Source: Balneolaceae bacterium
GTDB lineage: Bacteria > Bacteroidota > Rhodothermia > Balneolales > Balneolaceae
DNA: 64,000 bases
Assembly (NCBI GenBank): GCA_017640665.1
Contig: JAEPQE010000001.1
Location: 1,555,525 to 1,619,524 of the forward strand
Direction of reading: 5' to 3'
In this document: positions 45,753 to 57,727 of the stretch, piece by piece
Position numbering within the stretch: the stretch's first letter is position 1
Layout: each line of letters begins with the position of its first letter
The notes under the pieces: generated by a model
Seen by the model: only the letters and a program-made list of their open reading frames with translations
Database searches by the model: none
Told to the model about the DNA's origin: nothing
Made by a program: the position numbers and the translations under genes

Positions 45753-47894
45753 ATGTCTGAAGTAAAAACAGCAATGGATCCTAAAGTACTCGATAAAATG
45801 CGTCGCACGCGTAATATTGGGATTATGGCTCACATCGATGCCGGTAAAACTACTGTGACCGAGCGTATTCTGTTCTATACAGGAAGAAGTCACAGAATTG
45901 GTGAGGTGCATGATGGAGCTGCTACTATGGACTGGATGGAGCAGGAGCAGGAAAGAGGTATTACTATTACTTCTGCTGCAACTCACTGTATATGGAAAGA
46001 TCACCGTATCAATATCATTGATACTCCCGGTCACGTAGATTTTACTGTAGAAGTAGAGCGTTCGTTGCGGGTACTTGATGGTGCTGTGTTTGTACTGTGT
46101 TCAGTAGGTGCTGTTCAGCCACAGTCTGAGACTGTATGGCGACAGGCTACTAAGTACAAAGTTCCTTGTATGGCGTTTGTTAACAAAATGGATCGTACTG
46201 GGGCAGACTTTTATAACGTGGTAGGTCAACTTGATGATAAGTTGAATGCTAATCCTATTCCTATTCAAATTCCGATTGGAAGTGAAGAGAACTTTAAAGG
46301 TGTTGTTGATTTGATCAGCATGCAGGGTATTGTTTGGGATGACGAATCTCTTGGTGCTAAATATGATGTAATAGACATCCCGGCTGACATGCAGGAAGAT
46401 GTCGAAGGCTACAGAGTTCAGATGCTTGAAGCTATCGCTGACCATGACGAAGAGTTGATGGAAAAGTATTTGATGGAAGAAGAAATTGAGGCAGAAGAGA
46501 TTATTGCTGCTATTCGTAAGGCTACAATCGCTAAAGATATTACACCGGTAATGTGTGGTACTGCTCTTAAGAACAAAGGTGTTCAGGCAATGCTTGATCG
46601 TGTTCTTGACTTCATGCCTTCACCATTGGATGTACAGGCTGTAAAAGGGATTGATCCCAATACCGAAGAAGAAGTAACTCGCGAAGCCGATCCTAATGGG
46701 CCGTTTTCAGCGCTTGCTTTCAAAATTATGACAGATCCTTATGTTGGTAAATTGACCTTTACCCGTGTGTACTCTGGTACGCTTAACAAAGGTTCTTACA
46801 TTTTAAACTCTTCAACAGGTAATAAGGAGCGTGTTGGTCGCCTTCTTGAGATGCACGCAAATGATAAGAAAGATGTTGACATTGCCCAGGCTGGAGATAT
46901 CGTTGCAGTAGTAGGGGTAAAAGAAGTTTACACTGGTGATACCTTCTGCGATTTGGATAGTCCTGTTATTCTGGAGCAAATCACATTCCCTGAACCGGTA
47001 ATTAAACTTGCTGTTGAGCCTAAAACAAAAGCTGATAGCGACAAGCTTTCTACCGGTCTTCAAAAACTAGCTGAAGAGGATCCTACTTTTAAAGTAAGTA
47101 CTGATGAAGAAACTGGTCAGACTACTATTGCAGGTATGGGCGAGCTTCACCTTGAGATTATTGTTGACCGGCTAAAGCGCGAGTTCAAAGTAGAAGCTAA
47201 CGTTGGCGCTCCCCAGGTATCTTACCGTGAGACTATTTCTAAGAACGTTACTCATCGTGAGACTTACAAGAAGCAGACCGGTGGTCGTGGTAAATTCGCA
47301 GATATCCAATTTGAAATTGCTCCTATCGAGTACTTCGACAACTACGAAGGTAAGCAAGACCGTATTTCTCGCGATGAAGGATTCATGTTTATCAATGAGA
47401 TCGTTGGTGGTAACATCCCGCGTGAATTTATTCCTTCTGTAGAAAAAGGATTTAAGGCGGCGCTTGAAGCTGGTATTCAGGCTAACTACGGTGTTCAAAA
47501 CATTGGAGTAAGATTATTTGATGGTTCTTACCATGATGTTGACTCCGATCAATTGAGTTTTGAATTAGCAGCTAAGCAAGGCTTCCGTAATTCTGCCAGA
47601 AAAGCAAAGCCGGTACTACTTGAGCCAGTAATGAAAGTTGAAGTAACAACTCCGGAAGATTATATGGGTGATGTAATCGGTGACTTGAACAGTCGTCGTG
47701 GAATTATCCAAAGCATGAATTCTGATCCAAACGGATCTGTAGTAAAAGCTAATGTGCCTCTGTCTGAAATGTTCGGTTATTCAACTGATCTTCGTTCAGC
47801 CACACAAGGTAGAGCAGTATACTCGATGGAGTTTGAAGAGTATACTCAGGTTCCTGACAAGATTGCTCAGGAAATCATTGAAAGCCAAGCATAA
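45753..47894 (+). CDS. fusA: Elongation factor G
   Basis: The 713-residue translocase GTPase shows G1 AHIDAGKTT, switch I ERGITIT, G3 [19 protein letters not shown]4 [10 protein letters not shown], domain II, and the domain IV signature [15 protein letters not shown] followed by [26 protein letters not shown] as key motif. It has the length and context of the canonical ribosomal EF-G rather than an EF-G2 paralogue. The base composition is ordinary for the locus (24 of 60 bases G or C in 46921-46980), in contrast to tuf next to it. Confidence 0.99.
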   Translation: MSEVKTAMDPKVLDKMRRTRNIGIMAHIDAGKTTVTERILFYTGRSHRIGEVHDGAATMDWMEQEQERGITITSAATHCIWKDHRINIIDTPGHVDFTVEVERSLRVLDGAVFVLCSVGAVQPQSETVWRQATKYKVPCMAFVNKMDRTGADFYNVVGQLDDKLNANPIPIQIPIGSEENFKGVVDLISMQGIVWDDESLGAKYDVIDIPADMQEDVEGYRVQMLEAIADHDEELMEKYLMEEEIEAEEIIAAIRKATIAKDITPVMCGTALKNKGVQAMLDRVLDFMPSPLDVQAVKGIDPNTEEEVTREADPNGPFSALAFKIMTDPYVGKLTFTRVYSGTLNKGSYILNSSTGNKERVGRLLEMHANDKKDVDIAQAGDIVAVVGVKEVYTGDTFCDLDSPVILEQITFPEPVIKLAVEPKTKADSDKLSTGLQKLAEEDPTFKVSTDEETGQTTIAGMGELHLEIIVDRLKREFKVEANVGAPQVSYRETISKNVTHRETYKKQTGGRGKFADIQFEIAPIEYFDNYEGKQDRISRDEGFMFINEIVGGNIPREFIPSVEKGFKAALEAGIQANYGVQNIGVRLFDGSYHDVDSDQLSFELAAKQGFRNSARKAKPVLLEPVMKVEVTTPEDYMGDVIGDLNSRRGIIQSMNSDPNGSVVKANVPLSEMFGYSTDLRSATQGRAVYSMEFEEYTQVPDKIAQEIIESQA

Positions 47895-47922
47895 GAAATT
47901 TAACCAATAAACTGATTTAATC

Positions 47923-49110
47923 ATGGCAAAAGAGACCTTTCAACGCACCAAGCCCCACGTGAATGTGGGAACCATTGGTCACGTAGATCACGGAAAGACA
48001 ACATTGACAGCGGCGATTACTACCGTAATGGCGAAGACCTACGGTGGAGTAGCGCAGGCGTTTGATCAGATTGACAACGCCCCGGAAGAGCGCGAGCGTG
48101 GGATTACCATTGCGACGGCGCATGTGGAGTATGAGTCAGACGCTCGTCACTACGCCCACGTAGACTGCCCGGGTCACGCCGACTATGTGAAGAACATGGT
48201 AACGGGTGCGGCTCAAATGGATGGAGCTATTTTAGTAGTAGCTGCCACGGATGGTCCTATGCCACAGACCCGCGAGCACATCCTGCTAGCCCGTCAGGTA
48301 GGAGTGCCTCAGATCGTGGTATTCATGAACAAAGTTGACCTGGTAGACGATGAAGAACTTCTGGAGCTGGTAGAGCTTGAAGTACGTGAGTTACTCTCGA
48401 GCTACGAGTTTGACGGAGACGATATTCCTGTGATCCAGGGATCAGCCCTTGGCGCCCTGAACGGGGAAGCGCAGTGGGAAGAGAAAATTGTAGAGTTAAT
48501 CACTGCGGTTGACGAGACCATTCCAACGCCGGAGCGTGATGTAGACAAGCCATTCCTGATGCCGGTAGAAGATGTATTCAGTATTACTGGACGTGGAACC
48601 GTAGCAACAGGTCGTATCGAGCGTGGTGTTCTAAAGCTGAACGATGAGATCGAGATCGTAGGGATTGTAGAAGATCCGTTAAAGAGTGTGGTAACCGGAA
48701 TCGAAATGTTCCGAAGATTACTTGATCAGGGACAAGCGGGTGACAATGCAGGTATTCTGCTTCGGGGAATCAACAAAGAGCAGATTCAGCGTGGAATGGT
48801 ATTGTGTAAGCCAGGCTCGATCAACCCACACAAGAAGTTTGAGTGTGAGGTATACGTACTATCGAAAGACGAAGGCGGGCGACACACGCCGTTCTTCAAA
48901 GGCTACCGCCCGCAGTTCTATTTCAGAACCACGGATGTGACCGGAGCGTGCGAGCTTCCATCCGGGGTAGAGATGGTAATGCCTGGGGATAATGTGAAGT
49001 TATCTGTGGAGCTCATCCAGCCGGTAGCGATGGAAGAAGGATTGCGATTTGCGATCCGTGAAGGAGGCCGTACCGTAGGTGCCGGTGTTGTAACTAAAAT
49101 CTTAGATTAA
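47923..49110 (+). CDS. tuf: Elongation factor Tu
   Basis: The 395-residue protein delivers aminoacyl-tRNA. It has G1 [24 protein letters not shown]3 [21 protein letters not shown]4 NKVDLVDD, and domains II/III with [16 protein letters not shown] and the C-terminal [14 protein letters not shown]. It lies inside the ribosomal locus between fusA and rpsJ. The gene is visibly richer in G+C than its neighbours: 38 of 60 bases in 48241-48300 and 36 of 60 in 48901-48960 by hand count. This points to recombination with another copy or unusual selection. Confidence 0.99.
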   Translation: MAKETFQRTKPHVNVGTIGHVDHGKTTLTAAITTVMAKTYGGVAQAFDQIDNAPEERERGITIATAHVEYESDARHYAHVDCPGHADYVKNMVTGAAQMDGAILVVAATDGPMPQTREHILLARQVGVPQIVVFMNKVDLVDDEELLELVELEVRELLSSYEFDGDDIPVIQGSALGALNGEAQWEEKIVELITAVDETIPTPERDVDKPFLMPVEDVFSITGRGTVATGRIERGVLKLNDEIEIVGIVEDPLKSVVTGIEMFRRLLDQGQAGDNAGILLRGINKEQIQRGMVLCKPGSINPHKKFECEVYVLSKDEGGRHTPFFKGYRPQFYFRTTDVTGACELPSGVEMVMPGDNVKLSVELIQPVAMEEGLRFAIREGGRTVGAGVVTKILD

Positions 49111-49123
49111 GGAGTTCTGATCC

Positions 49124-49435
49124 GTGGCAACACAACAAAAAATCAGAATCAAATTAAAGTCATACGATCATAATTTGATCGATAAATCAGCTGAAAAAAT
49201 TATTCAGACTGTAAAATCAACGGGAGCGGTGGTTTCGGGACCGATTCCACTTCCAACCCGTAAAAGCATCATCACTGTAAATAAATCAGTGTTTGTTGAC
49301 AAGAAGTCTCGTGAGCAGTTTGAATACAGAGCACACAAAAGACTGATTGATATTTTGTCTACCGGTTCGCAAACCGTAGACGCGCTAATGAAGCTGGAAT
49401 TACCTTCCGGCGTTGATGTAGAAATTAAAGTTTAA
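49124..49435 (+). CDS. rpsJ: 30S ribosomal protein S10
   Basis: The 103-residue protein ([26 protein letters not shown] as start motif, [34 protein letters not shown]) has a GTG start with a GGAG 9 bases upstream. S10 is part of the 30S head and also the NusE antitermination factor. It begins the S10 gene block only 13 bases after tuf, so no separate S10 promoter region exists. Confidence 0.98.
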   Translation: MATQQKIRIKLKSYDHNLIDKSAEKIIQTVKSTGAVVSGPIPLPTRKSIITVNKSVFVDKKSREQFEYRAHKRLIDILSTGSQTVDALMKLELPSGVDVEIKV

Positions 49436-49455
49436 ACGAAAGGATCAAGAACACA

Positions 49456-50094
49456 ATGCGTGGATTGATTGGAAAAAAAATTGGGATGACAAGCGTCTTT
49501 GACGAAATTGGTCGCAGTATACCTGTTACCGTTGTTGAAGTACCAGCCGCTGTTATCACCCAAATCAAAACGGAAGAGAAAGATGGCTACAATGCTATTC
49601 AGGTTTCTAGTTTTGAGCGAAAAGAAAAAAATATTTCAAAGGCCGTAAACGGTCACCTAGCAAAAGCAGGCACATCTGGTAAAGCTATTGTCAAAGAATT
49701 CAGAGATTATGCTCCTGAAGGTCTTGTAGAAGGCGATGAACTTACCATCGAAGATGTATTTTCTGTAGGTGATATAGTTGATGTAGCCGGAACCTCAAAA
49801 GGACGTGGATTCGCTGGTGTAATCAAGCGACACAACTTTAGCGGTGTTGGTGATGCAACGCATGGCCAGCATAACCGATTAAGAGCTCCGGGTTCTATTG
49901 GAGGTGCGTCTGATCCATCTCGTGTATTCAAAGGAATGAAGATGGCAGGGCAATACGGTAACGAACGAGTTAAAGTGAAGAACCTTAGTATTGCCAAAAT
50001 CCTTCCGGAATCAAGTCTTGTATTAGTTACAGGAAGTATTCCGGGACCAAAGGGAAGCTACGTTGAACTTCTCAACAAATCTGCTGAGGCTTAA
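49456..50094 (+). CDS. rplC: 50S ribosomal protein L3
   Basis: The 212-residue L3 has the N-terminal MRGLIGKKIGMTSVFDE block and the long loop toward the peptidyl-transferase centre (GFAGVIKRHNFSG, HGQHNRLRAPGSIG, GMKMAGQYGNERV as key motifs). The glutamine methylation region is present. Full length, third position of the locus's S10 part. Confidence 0.98.
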   Translation: MRGLIGKKIGMTSVFDEIGRSIPVTVVEVPAAVITQIKTEEKDGYNAIQVSSFERKEKNISKAVNGHLAKAGTSGKAIVKEFRDYAPEGLVEGDELTIEDVFSVGDIVDVAGTSKGRGFAGVIKRHNFSGVGDATHGQHNRLRAPGSIGGASDPSRVFKGMKMAGQYGNERVKVKNLSIAKILPESSLVLVTGSIPGPKGSYVELLNKSAEA

Positions 50095-50099
50095 TAGAC

Positions 50100-50747
50100 A
50101 TGAAATTAGATATATATAAAATAGACGGAAGCAAAGGCAGTAAGAAAGCTGAATTGAGCGATACAATTTTCGCGATTGAGCCGAATGAAACTGTTATGTA
50201 CGAAGATGTTCGTCGTCACATGGCTAACAAACGTCAGGGCACACACAGCACTAAAGGTCGTTCTGAGGTGGTAGGTAGCACAAAGAAAATGTACCGCCAG
50301 AAAGGAACCGGTAATGCTAGAAGAGGTAATATCAAGTCTCCGTTATTAAGAAAAGGTGGAACAGTATTTGGACCAAAGCCTCGTGATTACAGCTTCAAAC
50401 TGAACAAAAAAGTTGTTCAATTGGCACGTAAGTCAGCACTTTCTGTAAAAGCAACTGCTGAAGCAATTACGGTTGTTAACGACTTCACGTTTGACGCTCC
50501 TAAAACAAGTCAGGTTGCCGACATGCTGTCTGCTTTTGAATTGAATGGGAAAAAAGTATTGATTCTTACTCCAGAGACTGACAAGAACGTATACGTTTCT
50601 GCAAGAAATATCCCCGGAGTAACTGTTGTTGAAGCGAACAAGCCAAACACATATCAAATTTTACATGCTGATGTTATTGTGATTCAGGAGAGCGCAATCT
50701 CTGTTCTCGAAAACAGCATTGAAAAAACTGAGGAGGTTGCAGCATGA
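50100..50747 (+). CDS. rplD: 50S ribosomal protein L4
   Basis: The 215-residue L4 lines the exit tunnel. Its tunnel loop reads [32 protein letters not shown] (as key motif positions 47-80), followed by [13 protein letters not shown]. It overlaps rplW by ATGA, so L4 and L23 are coupled. Elsewhere L4 can autoregulate S10 operons, but no attenuator leader was seen here. Confidence 0.98.
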   Translation: MKLDIYKIDGSKGSKKAELSDTIFAIEPNETVMYEDVRRHMANKRQGTHSTKGRSEVVGSTKKMYRQKGTGNARRGNIKSPLLRKGGTVFGPKPRDYSFKLNKKVVQLARKSALSVKATAEAITVVNDFTFDAPKTSQVADMLSAFELNGKKVLILTPETDKNVYVSARNIPGVTVVEANKPNTYQILHADVIVIQESAISVLENSIEKTEEVAA

Positions 50748-51034
50748 GCGTATTAATTCGTCCTGTAATCACAGAAAAATTAAGCAGACTAATGGAAGTG
50801 GAAAACAAGTACACTTTCGAAGTTGCAAAAAACGCGAGTAAGCCTGAGATCAAAAGAGCAGTTGAAGCTCAATACCCAGGCGTGAAAGTTGCGAAAGTAA
50901 ACACATTAATCATGCCTTCTAAACCAAAAGGGCGTTTCACCCGAAGTGGTTTCCAGGCTGGTAGAACAGCTACCTGGAAGAAAGCGATCATTACGATCAA
51001 AGAAGGCGAAATTGATTTCTTCAGCGAAGTCTAA
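50744..51034 (+). CDS. rplW: 50S ribosomal protein L23
   Basis: The 96-residue L23 starts [16 protein letters not shown] and shows [17 protein letters not shown] and [15 protein letters not shown]. It lies at the tunnel exit and docks trigger factor and SRP. Its start overlaps the rplD stop by 4 nt. Confidence 0.98.
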   Translation: MSVLIRPVITEKLSRLMEVENKYTFEVAKNASKPEIKRAVEAQYPGVKVAKVNTLIMPSKPKGRFTRSGFQAGRTATWKKAIITIKEGEIDFFSEV

Positions 51035-51046
51035 GATTAGAGAATA

Positions 51047-51877
<831 letters not shown>

Positions 51878-51888
51878 GAATAGTAAGT

Positions 51889-52158
51889 ATGCCACGCTCA
51901 TTAAAAAAAGGCCCTTATATATATCACAAACTTCAGAAGAAGATTGATGAGGCCAACGAAAGCGGAAGTAAAAAAGTGATCAAAACCTGGTCCAGAAGTT
52001 CATTAGTAACTCCTGACTTCATCGGCTTGACACTTGCTGTACACAACGGAAAGCAGTTTATCCCTGTTTTCATTACCGAAAACATGGTAGGGCACAAGCT
52101 TGGTGAATTTGCACCAACACGTACTTTCCGTGGGCATCCAATGAAAAAAGCTAAATAA
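51889..52158 (+). CDS. rpsS: 30S ribosomal protein S19
   Basis: The 89-residue S19 starts [11 protein letters not shown] and ends with [23 protein letters not shown] (key residues of the 16S-binding face). Normal length and order between rplB and rplV. Confidence 0.98.
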   Translation: MPRSLKKGPYIYHKLQKKIDEANESGSKKVIKTWSRSSLVTPDFIGLTLAVHNGKQFIPVFITENMVGHKLGEFAPTRTFRGHPMKKAK

Positions 52159-52168
52159 GGTAGAGTAA

Positions 52169-52546
52169 ATGGATACTCCAGTATTTGAGGCGAAAGCCAT
52201 TCAACGACATTTAAGACGCGCACCACGCAAGGTGAGATTAGTAGCTGATGCAGTTCGTGGCGCTCAGGTTGACAAGGCTTTGAAGAGACTAGAATTCACG
52301 AAAAAAGGTTCTGCCGGTGAAGTTGCTAAAGTGATTAAATCAGCAGCAGCAAATCTTCGTGATAAATTTCAGGAAGAGCGTTTTGAAAACGAAGATCTTG
52401 TAATCAAAACAATCTATGTAGACGAAGGCGTAACCCTTAAGAGAATTCAACCTGCACCGCAGGGAAGGGCTCACCGAATTAATAAGCGTTCTTGCCATAT
52501 CACTGTTGTGGTGGCAAAGCGTGTTGAAGAAATGGTAAACGACTAA
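52169..52546 (+). CDS. rplV: 50S ribosomal protein L22
   Basis: The 125-residue L22 has the RRAPRKVRLVADAVRGAQVDKAL helix region and the tunnel hairpin VDEGVTLKRIQPAPQGRAHRINKRSCHITVVV (key residues), the site where some macrolide-resistance changes occur; the loop looks wild-type in length. Confidence 0.97.
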   Translation: MDTPVFEAKAIQRHLRRAPRKVRLVADAVRGAQVDKALKRLEFTKKGSAGEVAKVIKSAAANLRDKFQEERFENEDLVIKTIYVDEGVTLKRIQPAPQGRAHRINKRSCHITVVVAKRVEEMVND

Positions 52547-52558
52547 ACGAGTAATACC

Positions 52559-53320
52559 TTGGGACAAAAAACAAATCCAGTTGGTTTTAGATTAGGAATT
52601 ATTCGCGGTTGGGATTCTAACTGGTATTCAGAAGATAACCAGCCCGCTCTAGTGCTTGAAGACACTAAGCTTCGCGAATACCTTCAAACCCGTCTTCGAA
52701 ACGGTGGGTTATCAAACGTAGTAATTGAAAGAACTCCGAAAAGAATTCTTTTAACGCTAAGAACAAGCCGTCCTGGTGTAATCATCGGGAAAGGTGGGGA
52801 GCAAATCGAATTGCTTCGCGAAGAATTAAAGAAAGTGACCAATAAAGAAGTTCAGATTAATGTAAGTGAAATCAAACGTCCGGAACTGGATGCAAGTTTG
52901 GTAGCACAAAACATTGCTCAGCAGCTTCAGGCAAGAGTTTCTTTTCGTCGCGCAATGAAAACATCCATTGCTTCGGCAATGAGAATGGGCGCGAAAGGTA
53001 TCAAAGTACGTTGTGCTGGTCGATTGGGAGGCGCTGAAATGGCCCGTACCGAGCAGTATAAAGAAGGTCAAATTCCATTGCATACACTAAGAGCGGATAT
53101 TGATTACGCTACTTCAACTTCGAACACCATTTATGGTTCTATCGGAGTAAGTGTTTGGATCTTCAAAGGAGAAATTATTGGAGATGTTGATTTAACTCCT
53201 GGTGCAAAAGCTCAACAGGAAGCAGATCAGTCTCGTGGAAGAAGAGGCGGAGACAAAAACGACAGAAGAAATAACAGACGTCGCAACAACAGAAACCGCA
53301 ATCGCGCTAACAAGAACTAA
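52559..53320 (+). CDS. rpsC: 30S ribosomal protein S3 with basic C-terminal tail
   Basis: The 253-residue S3 begins at TTG (52559), which gives the invariant [13 protein letters not shown] start. The KH domain has [20 protein letters not shown] and the C-terminal domain [34 protein letters not shown] as key motifs. The last about 30 residues are an Arg/Asn-rich tail ([17 protein letters not shown]...), longer than in compact S3 proteins. The TTG start with weak Shine-Dalgarno signal (GAGTAATACC upstream) is unusual for such a highly expressed gene and may rely on coupling to rplV. Confidence 0.97.
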   Translation: MGQKTNPVGFRLGIIRGWDSNWYSEDNQPALVLEDTKLREYLQTRLRNGGLSNVVIERTPKRILLTLRTSRPGVIIGKGGEQIELLREELKKVTNKEVQINVSEIKRPELDASLVAQNIAQQLQARVSFRRAMKTSIASAMRMGAKGIKVRCAGRLGGAEMARTEQYKEGQIPLHTLRADIDYATSTSNTIYGSIGVSVWIFKGEIIGDVDLTPGAKAQQEADQSRGRRGGDKNDRRNNRRRNNRNRNRANKN

Positions 53321-53336
53321 TAGAAAGTAAGTAACG

Positions 53337-53756
53337 ATGTTAGAACCAAAAAGAGTTAAAAGACGACGAGTCCACCGCGCTAGCCTGAAAGGGAAAGCGA
53401 ACAGAGGACACTTGATCAGTTTTGGCGATTTTGCTTTAAAAGCATTGGAACCAAAGTTCATCACTTCGCGACAGATCGAAGCTTGCCGTATTGCTATTGC
53501 ACGTTCACTTCAGCGTGATGGTCAGACCTTTATCCGGATTTTCCCGGATCAACCGATGACTAGTAAGCCTGCTGAAACCCGAATGGGTAAAGGTAAAGGT
53601 GCATTGGATCACTGGGTAGCTGTTGTTAAACCGGGTAGAATTCTGTTTGAAATTGCTGGTGTTTCTGAAGACAGAGCCAGAGAAGCAATGAGACGTGCCG
53701 CACATAAACTTCCAATTAAAACTAAGTTTGTGGCTCGAAGAGACCTCAACGGATAA
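53337..53756 (+). CDS. rplP: 50S ribosomal protein L16
   Basis: The 139-residue L16 has [53 protein letters not shown] and [12 protein letters not shown] as key motifs. It sits by the A-site of the 50S subunit. Normal length and order. Confidence 0.98.
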   Translation: MLEPKRVKRRRVHRASLKGKANRGHLISFGDFALKALEPKFITSRQIEACRIAIARSLQRDGQTFIRIFPDQPMTSKPAETRMGKGKGALDHWVAVVKPGRILFEIAGVSEDRAREAMRRAAHKLPIKTKFVARRDLNG

Positions 53757-53768
53757 TAGGAAGGACCA

Positions 53769-53966
53769 ATGAAAGCACACGAACTAAGAGATTTATCGAC
53801 CGCAGAATTAGAAGCTCGTATTAAAGACGAAACAGCAGCATTGCAAAATCTGAGCTTCTCAAAATCTGTAACCGGGCAGCTTGAGAATCCTGCTCGCATA
53901 AAAAATCACAGACGTGAAATTGCACGTTTGAAGACCATTATTAATGAAAAAAGAAGTGCTGAGTAA
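53769..53966 (+). CDS. rpmC: 50S ribosomal protein L29
   Basis: The 65-residue two-helix protein begins [21 protein letters not shown] and ends [21 protein letters not shown]. It lies near the tunnel exit. Standard position between rplP and rpsQ. Confidence 0.97.
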   Translation: MKAHELRDLSTAELEARIKDETAALQNLSFSKSVTGQLENPARIKNHRREIARLKTIINEKRSAE

Positions 53967-53983
53967 TCAGTAGGATTTTGACT

Positions 53984-54259
53984 ATGGCAGAACAAGCACA
54001 AAAAATTGAAAGAGCGCAACGCCGGGAAAGAACTGGCCGCGTAGTTAGCGACAAAATGGAGAAAAGTATCTCTGTTGCTGTAGATCGCCAGGTGAAACAC
54101 CCTATTTACGGGAAGTTCATCACCAAGACTACCAAGTATATGGCTCACGACGAAAACAATGAAGCCGGGATTGGTGATACCGTACGTATCATGTCTACCC
54201 GCCCACTATCAAAGCGCAAAACATGGCGTTTAGTGGAAATCGTTGAAAAGGCTAAATAA
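53984..54259 (+). CDS. rpsQ: 30S ribosomal protein S17
   Basis: The 91-residue OB-fold protein has [60 protein letters not shown] as key motifs. A TTG two codons earlier (53978) is in frame, but the ATG at 53984 follows TAGGAT with better spacing and gives MAEQAQK. Confidence 0.97.
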   Translation: MAEQAQKIERAQRRERTGRVVSDKMEKSISVAVDRQVKHPIYGKFITKTTKYMAHDENNEAGIGDTVRIMSTRPLSKRKTWRLVEIVEKAK

Positions 54260-54281
54260 CGTATAGATTTAGGAATTAGCG

Positions 54282-54650
54282 ATGGTTCAAACTCAAACAG
54301 TATTAAACACAGCAGATAACAGCGGAGCTAAAAAAATCATGTGTATCAAAGTTCTCGGAGATTCCCGAAGACGATACGCACGGGTTGGAGATATTATCTC
54401 TGCTTCTGTTAAAACGGCACTTCCTGGCGGAAACGTTAAGAAAGGTGATGTTATAAAGGCCGTAATTGTAAGAACAAAAAAAGAATTCAGGCGTCGCGAC
54501 GGAAGTTACATCCGTTTTGATGAGAACGCCGCAGTAGTTATTAACAAAGATAAGGAACCGGTAGGTACACGTATATTCGGACCTGTAGCACGCGAACTTC
54601 GCGAAAAAAGCTACATGAAGATTGTGTCCTTAGCACCGGAAGTACTTTAA
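54282..54650 (+). CDS. rplN: 50S ribosomal protein L14
   Basis: The 122-residue L14 starts [26 protein letters not shown] (key residues) and contains [34 protein letters not shown] and [13 protein letters not shown]. It starts the spc part of the locus. Confidence 0.98.
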   Translation: MVQTQTVLNTADNSGAKKIMCIKVLGDSRRRYARVGDIISASVKTALPGGNVKKGDVIKAVIVRTKKEFRRRDGSYIRFDENAAVVINKDKEPVGTRIFGPVARELREKSYMKIVSLAPEVL

Positions 54651-54662
54651 AAGGATTAGAGT

Positions 54663-55016
54663 ATGCCACGCAGGTTCAATACACAGAAAAAATTACATGT
54701 CAAAAAAGGCGATAACGTTTTAGTTCTCGCCGGAAATGACAAAGGCAAGAAGGGTAGAGTACTAATGGTATTCCCTGACAAGGACAGAGTTCTTGTTGAA
54801 GGAATCAATATCAGAACACACCATGAAAAGCCTTCACAGGAAAATCAACAAGGTGGTCGGGTTCATAAGGAAGCTGCAATTCACATTTCTAATGTGATGG
54901 TAGTAGATCCTTCAACCAGCGAACCATCTCGAATTGGTCGCAAGCGTCTCGAAGAAAACGGTAAAGGCCGTTGGGTACGCTATGCAAAGACCAGTGGCGA
55001 AATCATTGACAAATAA
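54663..55016 (+). CDS. rplX: 50S ribosomal protein L24
   Basis: The 117-residue KOW-domain protein has [54 protein letters not shown] as key motifs. L24 starts 50S assembly at the 5' end of 23S rRNA. A short C-terminal extension ([18 protein letters not shown]) follows the KOW core. Confidence 0.97.
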   Translation: MPRRFNTQKKLHVKKGDNVLVLAGNDKGKKGRVLMVFPDKDRVLVEGINIRTHHEKPSQENQQGGRVHKEAAIHISNVMVVDPSTSEPSRIGRKRLEENGKGRWVRYAKTSGEIIDK

Positions 55017-55031
55017 TCGGTGTGATTAATA

Positions 55032-55583
55032 ATGGCTGAAGCAAGACTACACACTTTATATAAAGAAGAAATAACTTCGAAACTGAAGGAAGAGTTTAGT
55101 TACGAGAATGTAATGGCGATTCCAAAACTCCAGAAGGTTGTAATTAACGTTGGAGTAGGGGAAGCAATCCAGGATAAAAAAGCATTGGATACTGTTGTTG
55201 AGAATGTGGCAATGATCACAGGTCAGCAACCGGTTACAACAAAGGCAAAAAAATCAATCTCTAACTTCAAGTTGAGAGAAGGAATGCCAATTGGTTGTAA
55301 AGTTACACTTCGTGGACGCATCATGTATGAGTTTGTTGACAGACTCATTAACCTTGCGCTTCCTAGAACCCGTGACTTCCAGGGAATTCCTGATAAAAGT
55401 TTTGATGGTCGTGGTAATTATACCATGGGCGTTAAAGAGCACACAATTTTCCCGGAAATTGATACTGACAAGGTTACAAAAATGCACGGCATGGACATTA
55501 CTTTTGTAACCTCTGCTGAAACCGACGAAGAAGCTTTGGCTTTACTGAAGCACTTCGGCATGCCATTTAAAAGAAGAAACTAA
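55032..55583 (+). CDS. rplE: 50S ribosomal protein L5
   Basis: The 183-residue L5 has [77 protein letters not shown] as key motifs. It binds 5S rRNA. Full length. Confidence 0.98.
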   Translation: MAEARLHTLYKEEITSKLKEEFSYENVMAIPKLQKVVINVGVGEAIQDKKALDTVVENVAMITGQQPVTTKAKKSISNFKLREGMPIGCKVTLRGRIMYEFVDRLINLALPRTRDFQGIPDKSFDGRGNYTMGVKEHTIFPEIDTDKVTKMHGMDITFVTSAETDEEALALLKHFGMPFKRRN

Positions 55584-55597
55584 GAAGAAACTCTATT

Positions 55598-55867
55598 ATG
55601 GCTAAGAAAGCTTGGATAGCACGTAACGAAAAAAGAAAAAGAACAGTTGAGAAGTATGCTGAAAAAAGAGCGGCTTTGAAAGAAGCAGGCGACTACGAAG
55701 CGCTTCAGAAACTACCTAGAAATGCGAGTCCTACTCGTGTAAGAAATCGTTGTAGCATTACCGGCAGAAGCCGTGGTTACATCAGTAAATATGGTGTTTC
55801 TCGTATTAAATTTCGTGAACTGGCTCTGGATGGAAAAATTCCAGGCGTAAGAAAAGCAAGCTGGTAA
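55598..55867 (+). CDS. rpsN: 30S ribosomal protein S14, zinc-free form
   Basis: The 89-residue S14 contains [35 protein letters not shown] as key motif and a single cysteine. The four-cysteine zinc site of the short (about 61-aa) S14 type is absent and the length is that of the zinc-independent form. Normal position between rplE and rpsH. Confidence 0.97.
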   Translation: MAKKAWIARNEKRKRTVEKYAEKRAALKEAGDYEALQKLPRNASPTRVRNRCSITGRSRGYISKYGVSRIKFRELALDGKIPGVRKASW

Positions 55868-55874
55868 AAAAACT

Positions 55875-56267
55875 ATGAACGATCCGATAGCAGATTTTAT
55901 AACACGTATTCGCAACGCACAAACGGCAGGTCACAGAAAAGTAGATGTACCTGCATCAAAGTTAAAGCGTGCAATGGCGAAAATCCTTGTTGACAAAGGA
56001 TACATTTCAAAATTCATAAATATTGAAGACGGAAAGCAAGGCGTGATCAGAATGTTTCTGAAATATGATTCATATGGTCTTCCTGTAATCCGTGACTTAA
56101 AGCGCTACTCAAAACCTGGATTAAGAAAGTACGCTGGTGCAGTTGACGTACCTCGCGCACAAAATGGTCTTGGAGTAGTGATACTTTCTACTTCGAAAGG
56201 TGTAATGACAGACAAAGAAGCTCGCAAACTAAATGTTGGCGGCGAAGTTTTGTGCACCGTTTACTAA
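55875..56267 (+). CDS. rpsH: 30S ribosomal protein S8
   Basis: The 130-residue S8 begins MNDPIADFITRIRNAQ and ends GVVILSTSKGVMTDKEARKLNVGGEVLCTVY (key residues SxSxGxMxxxxA and GGExLC). It binds central-domain 16S rRNA. It is separated from rpsN by 7 bases. Confidence 0.98.
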   Translation: MNDPIADFITRIRNAQTAGHRKVDVPASKLKRAMAKILVDKGYISKFINIEDGKQGVIRMFLKYDSYGLPVIRDLKRYSKPGLRKYAGAVDVPRAQNGLGVVILSTSKGVMTDKEARKLNVGGEVLCTVY

Positions 56268-56283
56268 AAAAGAGTTTAAAACT

Positions 56284-56838
56284 ATGTCTCGAATAGGAAA
56301 ATTACCGGTACCTCTATCAGATAAAGTTGAGCTGACAATAAGTGCAGACAACGTGATTACTGTGAAAGGCGACAAAGGTTCAAATACACTTCAAATTCAT
56401 CCAAATATCTCAGTTGAAAAAACTGAGAATGAGTTAGTTGTAAAGCGTAATTCTGAAATCAAGTCAGACCGCGCTCTTCATGGTTTGTATCGTGCGCTTA
56501 TCAACAACATGGTAGTTGGAGTAACCGAAGGTTATACTAAGAAATTGGAAATAATCGGGGTTGGTTTCCGTGCCGCTATGAACGGCGATGTGCTGGAGCT
56601 TAACCTTGGATATTCGCACCCGATTTTCTTTGTACCTCCACAGGGAATCAACATTGAAGTGGATACCAAAACAAGTAAAAACCCAATTCTTGTTATCTCA
56701 GGTGTAGATAAAGAATTAGTTGGTCAGGTATCTGCAAAAATCAGAGGATTCCGTAAGCCTGAGCCTTACAAAGGAAAAGGTATCAGATATGTTGGTGAGC
56801 AAATTCGCCGTAAAGCCGGTAAATCAGCTGCTAAATAA
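56284..56838 (+). CDS. rplF: 50S ribosomal protein L6
   Basis: The 184-residue L6 begins MSRIGKLPVPL at 56284; an upstream in-frame ATG (56233) lies inside rpsH and is rejected. The protein shows the two L6 repeats and the C-terminal KIRGFRKPEPYKGKGIRYVGEQIRRKAGK key motif. Confidence 0.98.
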   Translation: MSRIGKLPVPLSDKVELTISADNVITVKGDKGSNTLQIHPNISVEKTENELVVKRNSEIKSDRALHGLYRALINNMVVGVTEGYTKKLEIIGVGFRAAMNGDVLELNLGYSHPIFFVPPQGINIEVDTKTSKNPILVISGVDKELVGQVSAKIRGFRKPEPYKGKGIRYVGEQIRRKAGKSAAK

Positions 56839-56849
56839 GGAATTAAGAA

Positions 56850-57185
56850 ATGAATAAGAATCAGAAAAAAACAGCGAGCAGAAATAAGATCAGAGCCAGA
56901 ATTCGTTCTACGGTTCAGGGTACTGCTGAGCGCCCAAGATTAAGTGTATTCAAAAGTAATAAGTTTACCTACTTACAACTTATTGATGATGCAGCTGGGG
57001 TTACTGTAGCTGCGGCTAAAGGCGAGTCAGGTGTTGAAAAGGCGAAAGCTGTTGGAGCTGAACTTGCAAAACTAGCGCAAGACAAAGGAATTAATAAAGT
57101 TGTATTCGACCGAAGTGGATACAAGTATCATGGAATTATCAAAGCGGCTGCTGATGGCGCCCGTGATGGTGGTTTAGAGTTTTAA
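56850..57185 (+). CDS. rplR: 50S ribosomal protein L18
   Basis: The 111-residue L18 contains [47 protein letters not shown] as key motifs. It binds 5S rRNA with L5. Normal length. Confidence 0.98.
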   Translation: MNKNQKKTASRNKIRARIRSTVQGTAERPRLSVFKSNKFTYLQLIDDAAGVTVAAAKGESGVEKAKAVGAELAKLAQDKGINKVVFDRSGYKYHGIIKAAADGARDGGLEF

Positions 57186-57202
57186 TCGAATCGTATTAAG
57201 CA

Positions 57203-57727
57203 ATGCCTAAAGTAAGAAGAAAACAATCTATCCCAGCCGGAAACCTGAACCTTGAGGAAAAACTGGTTCACGTTAACCGTGTTGCTAAAGTAGTAAAAGG
57301 TGGGCGTCGTTTCAGCTTCAACGCAATTGTTGTAGTTGGTGATGGAAACGGTGTTTGTGGTCATGGTCTTGGAAAAGCGAACGAAGTTTCTGATGCTATC
57401 CAAAAAGGATTCGATAACGCAAAAAAGAATTTGATCAAAATCCCGATGACTGCAAGTAAAAGTATTTATCATCCTGTAGTTGGAAAAGCAGGTGCAGGTA
57501 AAGTATTACTTCGCCCGGCTTCTGAAGGTACTGGTGTAATTGCGGGTGGTGCGGTTAAGAACTTGTTAGACGTTGCAGGTGTGCATAACATTCTGTCTAA
57601 GTCTCAAGGATCATCAAACCCGCACAACATGGTGAAAGCTGCGTTTCAGGCACTTAAAGAGTTGACTGATCCTGTTGAAGTAGCTCAGCGAAGAGGGGTT
57701 TCTCTAAACAAAGTATTTGAAGGTTAA
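57203..57727 (+). CDS. rpsE: 30S ribosomal protein S5
   Basis: The 174-residue S5 has the N-terminal double-stranded RNA-binding-like domain ([32 protein letters not shown] as key motif), [17 protein letters not shown] and [21 protein letters not shown]. It helps decoding fidelity. Only 21 bases separate it from rplO, so the rpmD (L30) gene usually found here is missing. Confidence 0.98.
   Translation: MPKVRRKQSIPAGNLNLEEKLVHVNRVAKVVKGGRRFSFNAIVVVGDGNGVCGHGLGKANEVSDAIQKGFDNAKKNLIKIPMTASKSIYHPVVGKAGAGKVLLRPASEGTGVIAGGAVKNLLDVAGVHNILSKSQGSSNPHNMVKAAFQALKELTDPVEVAQRRGVSLNKVFEG

Noticed and set aside
56233..56283. Extended start for rplF
   Set aside because: It lies inside rpsH and would add 17 residues absent from all L6 proteins; ATG 56284 is used.
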